A program made the position numbers and the translations under genes. DNA of 64,000 nucleotides from NCBI RefSeq assembly GCF_030163755.1, contig NZ_JASJOE010000008.1:1-64000 (forward strand). Reading direction: 5' to 3'. This document shows positions 46,899 through 56,311 of the stretch, piece after piece. This DNA is from Roseicyclus amphidinii (GTDB lineage Bacteria > Pseudomonadota > Alphaproteobacteria > Rhodobacterales > Rhodobacteraceae). The notes below the pieces were generated by a model. The model saw only the letters and a list, made by a program, of their open reading frames with translations, ran no database searches and had not been told where the DNA came from. Numbering within the stretch: the first letter of the stretch is position 1; the number at the start of each line of letters is the position of its first letter.

Positions 46899-48338
46899 TC
46901 ACTCGACGAGATAGGCCAGCCGCAAGCCGCCCCAGTGCCGCCCCATCACGGTGATCGGGGCCGAGACGTCCTTCATCATGCGGAACTCGCCGTTGCCCAT
47001 GTCGCGGCGATAGGCCTGCAACAGGAAGGCCCGCGTGCTGCGCGCGGCACCAAGCCCCACGCGGTCGTCGAAGACGCGTCGGTTGCGGCTGTTGGCCGTG
47101 TTCCACGCGGTTTCGCCGGGCCGCTGCGGGTGGCTGAACTTGTTATTGTGGGTCGGGATAAAGCCGTTCCGGTCGATCGCGGCGCAGAACACGACGTTAT
47201 GGGCGAAACCCAACATCGGCTCTTGCAGGGCGGGCAGGACGGCATCGGTGAAGGGAACGAAGCGCGTCATCATCTGCTGCGGGTCCGTGCCGGGGATCGG
47301 CCGGTAATTCTCGTCGAACAGCGCATCGAGCGAGATCGCCCCCTTTTCGACCGCTTCCGCGAATATCTTGGAGATCATCCCGGCCACGCCCTGCACGGCT
47401 TCGATATATGCACTGTCGACGGTTCGCACCCCAAGCCGGGCGGACATGCCGGTGATGGCCTCGGCGCTGTCGGTGATCTGCAACAGCGTGTCCGATGCCG
47501 CCGAAAGATGCGCGGTCGAGGTCTCGACCGTGCCGCTGAGCGCGCCGACATCGCCCAGTGTTTGCGTGATCGCATCGCCGATGATCTGGGCCGAGCTGCT
47601 GATCAGGGTCTGTTTCGAGCGCACGTCGGACAGGGTTGCCGGCAGTTCCTCGATCTCCGAGCCGATGGTCGCGGTCTTTGTCCGCAGGTCATCGGCGATC
47701 TGCGTCGCGTCGGCGACCTCCTCCATCACGCGGTGCAGTTCGGCCGAGAGTTTCTCGACCGTTTCGCCGATCTCGGCGGTGGCGGTGCTGGCCTGCGTGG
47801 ACAGGGTCTTCACCTCGCCCGCCACGACGGCGAAACCGCGCCCGTGGACGCCCGCGCGCGCGGCCTCGACCGCCGCGTTGAGCGACAGGAGGTTGGTGTG
47901 CCGGGCGATGCCCGCGACATGGTCCGAGACCTTGGCCACGCGGCCCAGCGTATCGGCCACCGTGCCAAGATGGGCGTTGATCGCGCTGACCTGTTCGGTC
48001 AGCTGCGTGACGCGTGCCAGCATCTCCGACAGGCGCACGGTGGTGTCGGCCACGCGGTGCTCGGCCGTGCCCGAGGCCTCGAGCGCCATGTTCGCCGCGT
48101 CAAGGACGCGGTCGCTGTTTGCCGCCATGTCGGTCATGCGGTCGCGGATCACGCGGAACCCGTCACGCTGCTGAACGGCGTGGACAGACACGTCCTGCAC
48201 CGCGCCCGCCACCGAGGCAATCGTGACCGACAGGTCGCCCACGCGGCGCGCGATATCCGACAGGGCTTCGCCCTGCTTCTTGTCGAGTGCGACGACACCA
48301 ACCGCCTGCCCGTCGACCGGGGGCTTTGCTTCAAACAT
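46899..48338 (-). CDS. Soluble methyl-accepting chemotaxis protein with C-terminal sensor domain
   Basis: 479 residues, no TM helix. The signalling hairpin [17 protein letters not shown] and [15 protein letters not shown] at residues 147-180 is intact. The C-terminal 150 residues form a sensor-like domain with [28 protein letters not shown] and [15 protein letters not shown], resembling Cache/PilJ-type folds seen in cytoplasmic receptors. The N-terminal location of the signalling domain with sensing at the C-terminus is reversed relative to classic receptors. Ligand unknown. No che genes are nearby. Confidence 0.85.
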   Translation of the reverse strand: MFEAKPPVDGQAVGVVALDKKQGEALSDIARRVGDLSVTIASVAGAVQDVSVHAVQQRDGFRVIRDRMTDMAANSDRVLDAANMALEASGTAEHRVADTTVRLSEMLARVTQLTEQVSAINAHLGTVADTLGRVAKVSDHVAGIARHTNLLSLNAAVEAARAGVHGRGFAVVAGEVKTLSTQASTATAEIGETVEKLSAELHRVMEEVADATQIADDLRTKTATIGSEIEELPATLSDVRSKQTLISSSAQIIGDAITQTLGDVGALSGTVETSTAHLSAASDTLLQITDSAEAITGMSARLGVRTVDSAYIEAVQGVAGMISKIFAEAVEKGAISLDALFDENYRPIPGTDPQQMMTRFVPFTDAVLPALQEPMLGFAHNVVFCAAIDRNGFIPTHNNKFSHPQRPGETAWNTANSRNRRVFDDRVGLGAARSTRAFLLQAYRRDMGNGEFRMMKDVSAPITVMGRHWGGLRLAYLVE

Positions 48339-48463
48339 GTTCCCGTTGCTCCTTGTTCGCTGGGGACTCCAACGGTGAGGAAGCGGCGCCGTTTAGGCGG
48401 CTGTGCGAGATTCATCTTCCGGTGGTTGCGACGGTGGCGGGTTCGCCTTGCCGAGGGCGGCGC

Positions 48464-49393
48464 TCAGCCCTTGTCGATCGTCTCGTTATAGGTCGCGTCG
48501 AGCCGCGATTGCAGGTAGTCCGCCGCGCGGATGGCCGGGTATCTCGGCGCGCCGGTGCCCGGCAGGGCCTCGACCACCACGTCGGGGTTCGCCTCGACGA
48601 ACATCGCCACGGATCGGCGCCGCCGCCGGGGCGGCAAGACCCGATGCGGGGTCGAGACGTAGATGTCGTTCGTCCATCGCATCAGGCAATCGCCGATGTT
48701 GACGACATAGGCCCCCGCCACATGCGGCACGTCCATCCAGTCGCCACCACGCGGCTTCACCTGCAGCCCCGGCTCGCCATCCGTCATCAGGAGCGTGACC
48801 ACCCCGTAATCCGAATGCGCGCCCGCCCCGATCTCGCCTTCGGCACCGGTCGCAGGCGGGTAGTGCAGCACGCGCAGCGCGGCCAGCGGCTCGTGAAAGG
48901 CGCCGTCGAAATGATCCTCTGCCAGCCCGAGATCGAGCGCGATGGCACGGCTCAGCCGCACGCCGAGATCGAGCGCCGCGTCGTAATAGGTCAGCATCGT
49001 CTCGCGGAAGCCGGGCAGGTCGGGCCACTGGTTCACGCCGCGGAACGGTTCGCCTGCGATGACGCGCGGGTCGGACGGGTCCATGTCGTAGCCGATGTTG
49101 AAGCTTTCCTTGCGGTCCTTCTGGCCGCTCGTCTCGTCGAGGCTTTCCAGCCCGTCATGCGCCCAGCCGCGGTAATGCGGCGTCTTCAGGATCGAGACTT
49201 TTTCCTTCTCCGCCACCGGCAGGCCGAAGAACGCATCGGCGGCCGCGAAGACGCGGGCCTGCAGATCGGCGTCTATGCCGTGCCCCGTCAGCAGGAAGAA
49301 CCCCGGTCCCCGCGCCGCGGCACCCAGATCGGCAACGAAGCCCGCGCGGTCCTCGCCCGAGGTGAAGCGTTCGAAATCCAGAACCGGGATCAT
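48464..49393 (-). CDS. 2-oxoglutarate/Fe(II) oxygenase, isopenicillin N synthase family
   Basis: 309 residues. The Fe(II) facial triad is His193 and Asp195 (AHSDYG) and His250 (STPHRV); Arg260-Ser262 would bind 2-oxoglutarate. The N-terminal DIOX domain is complete (GFFLLTGHGID). Such enzymes hydroxylate or cyclise diverse substrates; the specific one is unknown. The start overlaps the stop of the upstream quinone reductase-like gene (ATGA). Confidence 0.9.
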   Translation of the reverse strand: MIPVLDFERFTSGEDRAGFVADLGAAARGPGFFLLTGHGIDADLQARVFAAADAFFGLPVAEKEKVSILKTPHYRGWAHDGLESLDETSGQKDRKESFNIGYDMDPSDPRVIAGEPFRGVNQWPDLPGFRETMLTYYDAALDLGVRLSRAIALDLGLAEDHFDGAFHEPLAALRVLHYPPATGAEGEIGAGAHSDYGVVTLLMTDGEPGLQVKPRGGDWMDVPHVAGAYVVNIGDCLMRWTNDIYVSTPHRVLPPRRRRRSVAMFVEANPDVVVEALPGTGAPRYPAIRAADYLQSRLDATYNETIDKG

Positions 49394-50016
49394 GCTGCCG
49401 CCTCCTGCTGTTTGCCATCCGCCCCGATCAGACGGTCCATCTTCGCGGCGACCTTTTCAAGGTGGCGTGCCCGGCTTGCGTCGGTCGAACTGTCCATCAG
49501 GTAATGCGCGGCAAAGGCCGTCCGGCACCCCTTGGCGCAGAGCAGCCTGACACCGCGCAACAGCGTGCGGCGGCCCGGCGCGCCGATCATCCGCGTCAGC
49601 CACCAACTTGCGCCGCAGGTCGTGAAGACGCCCAGCCGCGTGACATGGGTCAGGCCGGGGCGGATATTGGCGTTCTGCGCATCCGGCATCAGGAAGGCCA
49701 CGCCCGGCAGCATGACCCGGTCGAGCCAGCCCTTGATCATCGCGGGCAGGCCATACCACCAGGTCGGGTAGACGAAGATCAGCGCATCGCACCATGTCAG
49801 GTCCGCCACATGGCTTTCGACCGGCAGGCGGTTGCCCGGCTCCACCTCGTAGCCCTCGTGCTCGGGGGCTGACAGCACCGGGTCGAAACCCTCGGCGTAA
49901 AGGTCGCGCAGGCGCACCTCCGCCCCCGCGGCTTCGAGCTTGCCGAGGATCACGTCGCGCACGGCCTCGGTGAAGCTGCCCCGCCTCGGGTGGCAATAGA
50001 TCACCAGTGCGCGCAT
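49390..50016 (-). CDS. NAD(P)H-dependent flavodoxin-fold oxidoreductase (NQO1-like), copy 1
   Basis: 208 residues of the flavodoxin_2 family. It begins RALVIYCHPRRGSFTEAV (FMN-binding region). VYPTWWYGLPAMIKGWLDRVM and TTCGASWWLTRMIG match NQO1/KefF-like reductases. It probably transfers electrons from NAD(P)H to a quinone or azo-like acceptor. It and the next gene are diverged relatives; overlap is one base. Confidence 0.88.
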   Translation of the reverse strand: MRALVIYCHPRRGSFTEAVRDVILGKLEAAGAEVRLRDLYAEGFDPVLSAPEHEGYEVEPGNRLPVESHVADLTWCDALIFVYPTWWYGLPAMIKGWLDRVMLPGVAFLMPDAQNANIRPGLTHVTRLGVFTTCGASWWLTRMIGAPGRRTLLRGVRLLCAKGCRTAFAAHYLMDSSTDASRARHLEKVAAKMDRLIGADGKQQEAAA

Positions 50017-50597
50017 CAGAACGTCTCCATCTCGCGGCCCACGCGGGCGAGGAACGCGCCCCGCTTCGCATCATCCGCTCGGTTCATGTCATAAAGCGCG
50101 AGGTAGCGCATCTTCTGCGGCCTGCAGACATGCCAGACCGCCCGCGTCACGCATTTGCGCGGCGGATCACCCACCAGAAACGCGCGCATCCGGGTGCCGC
50201 CATAGGTGGTGACGGCGGCCAGCTTGCGGATATGGGTGAGGTTCGGCTTCACCTTGCCGTCCTCCAGCCGAAAGGACACGCCGGGCAGGAAGACCCGGTC
50301 GAGAAACCCCTTGAGGATCGCAGGGTAGCCGAAGTTCCAGACCGGGAAGACCATCACCAACGCATCGGCGGCGCGCAGCCGTTCGACATACTCCGCGACG
50401 GGCGTGATGTTGGCCGGTTCCTCGTGATAGCCGCGCCGCTCCTCCTCGGTCAGGACGGGCGAGAAGCCTTCGGCGTTCAGGTCGCAATCGTCGACCTCCC
50501 AGCCCGACTTGCCAAGGCGTTCCACGACGGTCGCATGAAGCGCCGAGGAGAAGCTTTCCGGGCAAGGATGCGCGAACAGAACCAGCGCCCGTTTCAT
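50016..50597 (-). CDS. NAD(P)H-dependent flavodoxin-fold oxidoreductase (NQO1-like), copy 2
   Basis: 193 residues, same fold as its neighbour: KRALVLFAHPCPESFSSAL, VFPVWNFGYPAILKGFLDRVFLPG and TTYGGTRMRAFLVGDPP. First gene of the three-gene unit with the second reductase and the oxygenase. Clearly diverged from copy 1, so an old tandem duplication or a heteromeric pair is likely. Confidence 0.88.
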   Translation of the reverse strand: MKRALVLFAHPCPESFSSALHATVVERLGKSGWEVDDCDLNAEGFSPVLTEEERRGYHEEPANITPVAEYVERLRAADALVMVFPVWNFGYPAILKGFLDRVFLPGVSFRLEDGKVKPNLTHIRKLAAVTTYGGTRMRAFLVGDPPRKCVTRAVWHVCRPQKMRYLALYDMNRADDAKRGAFLARVGREMETF

Positions 50598-50648
50598 GTC
50601 ATGCGGCTCTTCATCTTTCCCTAAATACGGCGGAGCCCCCCGGCGGGT

Positions 50649-50667
50649 CGCCTCGCGCAGCGAGGCG
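50649..50667. repeat. Intercistronic hairpin between the FAD oxidase and reductase genes
   Basis: CGCCTCGC and GCGAGGCG (8 bp) with a three-base GCA loop lie in the 78-bp gap. There is no T run on either side, so it is more a processing or stability element than a terminator; the two gene groups may be one transcript. Confidence 0.5.
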
Positions 50668-50675
50668 AAACCCCG

Positions 50676-52088
50676 TCACTCCGCCGCCTCCGGCTTGGGG
50701 GTCATCGCGGGATAGCGGTACATCTCGGCATAGTCGAAATCGGGCGTGTCCCAAGTGACCATCTTGCCGGGGTTGAGCAGCCCCTTCGGGTCCGCCTCGC
50801 GCTTGAAATCCAGCTGGCGCTGGTCCGCGGACTGCCGCCCGCCTTCCTCCAGCGTGTAGCGATGCGGGTTGAAGATCAGCGCGCCGGCCTCCTCGTGCAT
50901 CCGCACGATCTCGTCCAGCCGCTCCTTCGTGGTGAACTTCACGAGCGACAGACCGGCAAAGGCGATCTTGCCCTCCATGCGGATCGCCTCGAGATGCTGC
51001 AGAACCTCGGGGCTCAGGGCATCGCGCATCTTCTCGATCAGCTTCAGATGCTCGGGAAAGCCGTAGCGCACCTGAAGGTAGGTGATCGACGGATCGACCT
51101 TCAGCGCGCGCAGGGTCGTGTGGTTCCAGCCGTATTCGAAGACCGGGCCGGGCGTCTTGGGCCAGTCGTTGTCATCCGAGCGGTAGATCATCCGCGCCTC
51201 GGGGTGCCGCCCGAGGAAGGTCAGGAACCCGTCCATCGAATGCGGCGCCACCATCAGGCCGATCAGCGTGTCGTCGGCCTCGATATGCGGCTTCACGCGG
51301 CTGAAATAGTCGTAGGGTGCGGGCGCCTCGTAGACGCTCGCAAGCTTCAGAAGGATGCCGTCCTGGTTGGCCAGCGCATCGGTGAAGCGCGCGGCCTTAA
51401 TGAAATCCTTGGTCGCCACGAAGATCTCGACCCAGTCATAGGCGGGGGCCAGCGGCAGCTCCAGCTCGGTGATGATGCCGTTGGTGCCGTAGGCGTGGCT
51501 GACGCGGGCCAGTTCCTCGCCGCGGAACTCCAGAACGCGGGGCTCTTCCTCCATGGTCACCACGCGCAGGCGGATGATGTTGCCCAGGTCTCGCAAAGAC
51601 CCCCAATGGACCGAGCCGACACCGCCCGAGCCGCCGGCGATGAAGCCGCCGATCGTGGCCGTCGCCCAGGTCGATGAGAACATGCGGATTTCCTGCCCGG
51701 AATGCGCCTTGCAATGGGCATCGAGGTCTTTCAGCAGGATGCCCGGCTCGCAGACGACGCGGCCCGGTGTCACCTCCTTCACCTTGTCGAGGTGGCGCAG
51801 GTGCATGACGCAGCCGCCGCGCATCGGCATGGCCTGACCGTAATTGCCGGTGCCCGCGCCGCGGGTGGTGACCGGCACGTCATGGGCATAGCAGGTGCGC
51901 AGCACCTCGATCACCTCGGCCTCGGATTTCGGGTTCACCACGAAATCCGCCTCGAGGTGGTCCATCGCCTCCTTCAGGACGGGCGAATACCAGAAGAAAT
52001 CGCGGCTTTTCGCGCGGATGGTGGCCGGGTTCTCGTCCTGCTCGATATGGGCGAGGGCGGCCTTGGCCGCGGCGACGTTCGGTTGCAT
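50676..52088 (-). CDS. FAD-binding oxidase (D-lactate/glycolate dehydrogenase type)
   Basis: 470 residues. The PCMH-type FAD domain has VPVTTRGAGTGNYGQAMP near residues 72-90 and STWATATIGGFIAGGSGGVGS. The C-terminal FAD-oxidase domain ends with AGALIFNPHRYTLEEGG and LLNPGKMVT. These enzymes oxidise 2-hydroxyacids or related groups; the substrate here is unknown. It starts directly after the amidohydrolase stop. Confidence 0.88.
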   Translation of the reverse strand: MQPNVAAAKAALAHIEQDENPATIRAKSRDFFWYSPVLKEAMDHLEADFVVNPKSEAEVIEVLRTCYAHDVPVTTRGAGTGNYGQAMPMRGGCVMHLRHLDKVKEVTPGRVVCEPGILLKDLDAHCKAHSGQEIRMFSSTWATATIGGFIAGGSGGVGSVHWGSLRDLGNIIRLRVVTMEEEPRVLEFRGEELARVSHAYGTNGIITELELPLAPAYDWVEIFVATKDFIKAARFTDALANQDGILLKLASVYEAPAPYDYFSRVKPHIEADDTLIGLMVAPHSMDGFLTFLGRHPEARMIYRSDDNDWPKTPGPVFEYGWNHTTLRALKVDPSITYLQVRYGFPEHLKLIEKMRDALSPEVLQHLEAIRMEGKIAFAGLSLVKFTTKERLDEIVRMHEEAGALIFNPHRYTLEEGGRQSADQRQLDFKREADPKGLLNPGKMVTWDTPDFDYAEMYRYPAMTPKPEAAE

Positions 52089-53369
52089 TCAGGTCCTCAT
52101 CAGCTCGTCGAGTTCAGCGTAATCGGGAAGTCTGCGGTCGATCTGCTCGCCCCGGCGCAGCACGATCCGGTCGGCCTGCGGCCGCGCGAAAAGCTCGGTC
52201 CAGCTGCGCGCCTTGACGATCACGAGGTCGGCGGGCGCGCCTTCGGCCAGCGAGGGGGCCTCGAAGCCGCAACTTGCCGCCGGATCGGTCAGGAAGCTTG
52301 TCGTCCAGTCGCTGCGCGAATGGTCGAGGTGCCCGATCCGCGTCGCCTCGCGCATCACCTCGAGCATGTCCATGTCGCCATAGGCGTAGAACGGATCACG
52401 CGTGTTGTCGGAGGCAAAGCTGACCCGGATGCCGCGCGCGCGCATCTCGTGGACCAGCGTGATCCCCCGGCGGCGCGGCGTGCGGGCCGTGCCCTGTGGC
52501 GTGCGGTCCTGCAAATAGAGATTGCACATCGGCAGGCTGACCACGTCGATCCCGGCCTTTGCGACCATATCGAGCGTGTCCATCGCGCGGCCCTCGTCCT
52601 GCGCGGAGAGCGAGCAGCAATGCCCCACGACGACGCGCCCCGAGAACCCCGTCTCCATCTTCAGCTCGGCGATGTCGCGCAGTGTCTCGACGCTGGCGTC
52701 CATCGTCTCGTCCACGTGGAAATCGGCGTCCAGCCCGCGCGCCTCGGCCTGCGCGAAAAAGCCCCGGATGCGGTCGCGCAGGTCGTCCATCGGGTAGGTG
52801 ACCATCCCCAGCACACCGCCCTTCGTCTCCGCCACGAGGTCGGCGGTGTGGCCGAAGGCCCCGCTGTCGTCCGTCCACTTGTCGCAGCCGATCAGGCAGA
52901 CGGCCTGCAGCGCGATGCGGCCCGCCCACTCGGCTTGCAGCTCGCGGAAGACGGGCCATGTGATGTCGTCCTGCGGCGCGATGCTGTCGAGATGCGTGCG
53001 GATCGCACGCGTGCCGTGCGCATGGGCGCAGCGCAGCGAGAAGTCCATCCGCGGGCGCAGGTCGGCGGCACTCCAGCGCGCGGAACTGTCGGCGCGCACG
53101 GTCGTCAGCGCGCCCATGAAACTGCCGTCGGGGTTCGGGCTGCGCGGCCAGATATGGCCCTTGTCCAGATGCGTGTGCATGTCGACGAAGGCGGGAAAGA
53201 CCATCGCCCCCTTCATGTCCACGGCAATGGGTTGCGGCCCGGCGATGCGCCCGCCCGAGATCGAGATGTCGGTGCGGACAAGGTCGCCCTCCTGACCGAT
53301 CAGGCAGGCGGGGACGGTGACGTTTGTCAGCGTCACGTCCCCGTGCGGAAGCTGGGTGAAATCCATCAT
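52089..53369 (-). CDS. Amidohydrolase family protein, cytosine-deaminase-like
   Basis: 426 residues from ATG 53369 (overlapping the permease stop as ATGA; the next ATG at 53366 is also possible). Metal-dependent hydrolase: HTH motif in FVDMHTHLDKGH (about His65, His67), DADFHVDET, VVGHC and SFASDNTRDPF. The pattern HTHLDK is that of cytosine/isoguanine-type deaminases. With the THI5-like transporter it suggests deamination or ring-opening of an N-heterocycle, but the substrate is inferred. Confidence 0.88.
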   Translation of the reverse strand: MMDFTQLPHGDVTLTNVTVPACLIGQEGDLVRTDISISGGRIAGPQPIAVDMKGAMVFPAFVDMHTHLDKGHIWPRSPNPDGSFMGALTTVRADSSARWSAADLRPRMDFSLRCAHAHGTRAIRTHLDSIAPQDDITWPVFRELQAEWAGRIALQAVCLIGCDKWTDDSGAFGHTADLVAETKGGVLGMVTYPMDDLRDRIRGFFAQAEARGLDADFHVDETMDASVETLRDIAELKMETGFSGRVVVGHCCSLSAQDEGRAMDTLDMVAKAGIDVVSLPMCNLYLQDRTPQGTARTPRRRGITLVHEMRARGIRVSFASDNTRDPFYAYGDMDMLEVMREATRIGHLDHSRSDWTTSFLTDPAASCGFEAPSLAEGAPADLVIVKARSWTELFARPQADRIVLRRGEQIDRRLPDYAELDELMRT

Positions 53370-54229
53370 GTCTCCCGGCTCACGGCGCTTTCGTGCCACT
53401 TGCGCAGCAGGAGGTGCGACAGCACGCTAAGGGCCGCGAAGATGAAGACGCCCATCGCGGCCACCAGCGCCAGCGCCGCGAACATGCGCGCGATGTTCAG
53501 GCGGTAGCCTGCCTCCTGGATGCGGAAGGCAAGGCCCGAACCGATCCCGCCCGTGCCCGCGACCAGTTCCGCCACCACCGCGCCGATCAGCGACAGGCCG
53601 CCCGCGATCTTCAGACCGCCGAGGAAATAGGGCAGCGCCGAGGGCAGTTGCAGGTAGCGCAGCCGTTGCCAGCGGTTCGCGCCGTAGATGCGGAACAGGT
53701 CGCGCAAGTTGTGATCGACGCTGTTCAGCCCCAGCGTGGTGGAACTCAGGACCGGAAAGAACGCCACCAGCCACGCGCACAGCAGCATCCCCGCGACCTT
53801 GCTGTCGACATAGATGAAGATCAGCGGCGCGATGGAGACGACGGGCGTGACCTGCAGGATCACGGCATAGGGGTAGAAGCTCAGTTCCAGCATCTTCGAC
53901 TGGTTGAATAGGATGGCGAGCCCCGCGCCGCCGACCACCGCCAGGAGCAGCGCCAGAAGCGTGATCCACCCGGTCAGGTAGGCCGCGTCGATCAGCATGG
54001 CCCAGTCATCGACAAGGCTGCCCCAGACCCGGTCCGGCCCCGGCAGGATATAGTGCGGGATGTCATTGGCGCTGACGATCCAGCCCCAACCGAGGATGGC
54101 CAGCACCATGATGCCCACGGGCAGCGCCCATTTTGCGGTGCGCTCGACCCGTGCGGCGCGGGCGCGGCGCATCTCGTCCTCGTCGCGGGTTTCGGTCGTG
54201 CCAAGCGTCTGGTCGTCGGCAAGGCTCAT
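53366..54229 (-). CDS. ABC transporter permease (TauC/SsuC/ThiX type)
   Basis: 287 residues with about six TM helices after an Arg-rich N-terminus (residues 1-35). The EAA loop is DLFRIYGANRWQRLRYLQLPSALP. The family imports sulfonates, nitrate, taurine or pyrimidines. Overlaps the ATPase gene (ATGA) upstream and the amidohydrolase downstream. Confidence 0.9.
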   Translation of the reverse strand: MSLADDQTLGTTETRDEDEMRRARAARVERTAKWALPVGIMVLAILGWGWIVSANDIPHYILPGPDRVWGSLVDDWAMLIDAAYLTGWITLLALLLAVVGGAGLAILFNQSKMLELSFYPYAVILQVTPVVSIAPLIFIYVDSKVAGMLLCAWLVAFFPVLSSTTLGLNSVDHNLRDLFRIYGANRWQRLRYLQLPSALPYFLGGLKIAGGLSLIGAVVAELVAGTGGIGSGLAFRIQEAGYRLNIARMFAALALVAAMGVFIFAALSVLSHLLLRKWHESAVSRET

Positions 54230-55020
54230 GCGGGTTCTCCCATCGCTTCCTTCAGCGCCTCCGAGGCGCGCCGCGCATGGGCGGCATATTCGGGCGAGGT
54301 GCGGAATTCCTCGCCGCGGGGGTAGGGGGCGTCGACCTGAAGCTCGGTCAGCACGCGACCGGGGCGCGCGGCCATGACGACGATGCGGTCGGACAGGAAG
54401 ACGGACTCGAAGACCGAATGGGTGACGAAGATCACCGTGCAGCCGATCTGTTCCTTGAGCTTCAGAAGGTCGTTGTTCAGCTTGTGGCGCGTGATCTCGT
54501 CCAGCGCCGCGAAAGGCTCGTCCATCAGGATCAGCCGCGGGTTCGTGACGATCGCCCGCGCGATCGAGACGCGCATCTTCATGCCGCCCGACAGCTCGCG
54601 CGGGTAGGCGTTCAGGAACTTCTCCAGCCCGACAAGGCGCAGCACCTCGAGCACGTCGTCCTTGACCTCGGCGTAGCTTTTCCCCGCCAGCCGGAACGGC
54701 AGCCAGACGTTCTGCGCCACCGTGGCCCAGGGCATCAGCGTGGGTTCCTGGAACACGACACCCAGGTCGCCGCGCCCGTGCCCTCCTTCCCACTCCACGC
54801 GGCCGCGGGTGGGATGCATCAGGTCCGAGATGATGCGAAGCGCGGTAGACTTGCCGCAGCCCGACGGTCCGAGAAGCGAGATGAAATCACCCTGGTTCAC
54901 CTGAAGGGACATGTCCTTCAGCGCGACCACGTCGCCGCCGAAGATCTTGTCGACATGGGTCAGCCGCAGCAGCGGCGGGCGCTGCCCGAGCGGCAGGGTC
55001 TCGTGGGGACGAACGGCCAT
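54226..55020 (-). CDS. ABC transporter ATP-binding protein (TauB/SsuB/ThiZ type)
   Basis: 264 residues. Walker A GPSGCGKST (about 51-59), VFQEPTLMPWATV, signature LSGGMKMRVSIARA and Walker B LILMDEPFAALDE, followed by the His-loop FVTHSVFES. No C-terminal regulatory domain. It follows the binding-protein gene by 61 bp and energises the permease. Confidence 0.93.
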   Translation of the reverse strand: MAVRPHETLPLGQRPPLLRLTHVDKIFGGDVVALKDMSLQVNQGDFISLLGPSGCGKSTALRIISDLMHPTRGRVEWEGGHGRGDLGVVFQEPTLMPWATVAQNVWLPFRLAGKSYAEVKDDVLEVLRLVGLEKFLNAYPRELSGGMKMRVSIARAIVTNPRLILMDEPFAALDEITRHKLNNDLLKLKEQIGCTVIFVTHSVFESVFLSDRIVVMAARPGRVLTELQVDAPYPRGEEFRTSPEYAAHARRASEALKEAMGEPA

Positions 55021-55081
55021 GATGCCTCGGAGGCTAGGGGACGGGGGCGGCCCGCGGCAAGGCGGACCGCCATGGGTCGGA

Positions 55082-56077
55082 TCACTGGGGCCGCAGCTCG
55101 AGCCCGAGACCCTGGTTCACGAATTGCGTCGTGTAGGCCGATTGCCAGTCGAGCCCGGCCTCGACCACGCCCGCTTCGACCATCGCCTCGTAGAAGCCGC
55201 CGACGGTCTCGTCGGTCATCGCGCCGATGCCCAGCGTCAGAGCATCGCCCGAATCGACGATGCCGTATTCGATCATCTTGCCGATGGCGTAGTCGATCTT
55301 GTCCTGCGTCATGTCGGGGTTGGCCTCGAGGATCATCGCGTTGGCCCCGGCATTGTCGCCGTAAAGGTAGTTGTACCAGCCGAGGATCGACCCCTCGACG
55401 AAGCATTCCACGACCTCGGGGCTTTCCTCGATCGTGCTCGCCATCGTCTCGACCGTGGTGGCGTAAGTGGCATAGCCCGCATCCGCAATCAGGAAGACAT
55501 TTGGCGTGAAGCCGCCGGTTGTCTCGACAAGATAGGGCTCGGAGGACAGGAAGCCCTGCATCCCGAGCTGGTCATCGGCAAGGAAGGGCGCCGGGTTGAA
55601 CGTGTAGGGCTGGCGCTGCTCGACGGTGAACCCGTGGGCGGCGATCATCCACTGGTAATAGGAGGTGAAGCCGTTGTCCCCGATCAGGAGCGTCAGATCC
55701 TTGAGCTCTTCCCAGCTGTCGGCCACGCCGGGATGGGCGAGGATCACCTGCGGATGCTTCTGGAAGGTTGCGGCCACGGCCACCACCGGCACGTCCTCTG
55801 CCACGGCATTGAAGGCCTGCAACAGGTCGCCGCCCATGTGGAACTGGATGCGATCTGCCATCAGAAGCGCGCGGTTGTTCACCTGCGGGCCGCCCGAAAC
55901 GATGGTCACGTCGAGGCCGCATGCGGCATAGGTGCCGTCGGCGACGGACTGGTAGAAGCCGCCATGCTCGGCCTGGGCCAGCCAGTTGGTGCCGAAGGTG
56001 ACGGGCGTCAGGTCTTGTGCGACCGCGGCGCTGCCCATGAGGCCGCCGACGAGCGCAAGTGCGGTGGTGCGATACAT
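55082..56077 (-). CDS. ABC transporter substrate-binding protein (NMT1/THI5-like)
   Basis: 331 residues. Signal peptide 1-20 (ALALVGGLMGSAAVAQ). The mature part fits the NMT1/THI5-like family: VTFGTNWLAQAEHGGFYQSVADGTY, GLDVTIVSGGPQVNNR, and QFHMGGDLLQAF. ThiY-like members bind pyrimidine thiamine precursors; others bind unknown cyclic amines. The operon has no thi genes or THI box visible. First gene of its operon; the ATG at 56077 faces RidA. Confidence 0.9.
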   Translation of the reverse strand: MYRTTALALVGGLMGSAAVAQDLTPVTFGTNWLAQAEHGGFYQSVADGTYAACGLDVTIVSGGPQVNNRALLMADRIQFHMGGDLLQAFNAVAEDVPVVAVAATFQKHPQVILAHPGVADSWEELKDLTLLIGDNGFTSYYQWMIAAHGFTVEQRQPYTFNPAPFLADDQLGMQGFLSSEPYLVETTGGFTPNVFLIADAGYATYATTVETMASTIEESPEVVECFVEGSILGWYNYLYGDNAGANAMILEANPDMTQDKIDYAIGKMIEYGIVDSGDALTLGIGAMTDETVGGFYEAMVEAGVVEAGLDWQSAYTTQFVNQGLGLELRPQ

Positions 56078-56311
56078 CCCTGGATTCTCCACGCTGGTGG
56101 TTGGTGACAGGCCGAAGCGTAAGCTGAGCGCGCAGGCGCATAAGGCGCGACCGCTCTGCCGGTCCCGTTTCGCGGGGTTTCTGCGGAGAAATCGGGCAAT
56201 CGCACGTGATTTGCTCAAATCCGCCGCGGTTTCACGGTCCGGGCCTGCCCTCCATGCTGGACATCGCGGGGGGGTGTGCCTTGACTGGACCCCTGCCAAG
56301 GAAGGTGACCC

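Noticed and set aside
55082-56077. Identification of the THI5-like transporter as a thiamine precursor importer (ThiXYZ)
   Set aside because: No THI-box riboswitch or thi genes are seen, and the linked amidohydrolase and FAD oxidase do not belong to thiamine salvage as known.
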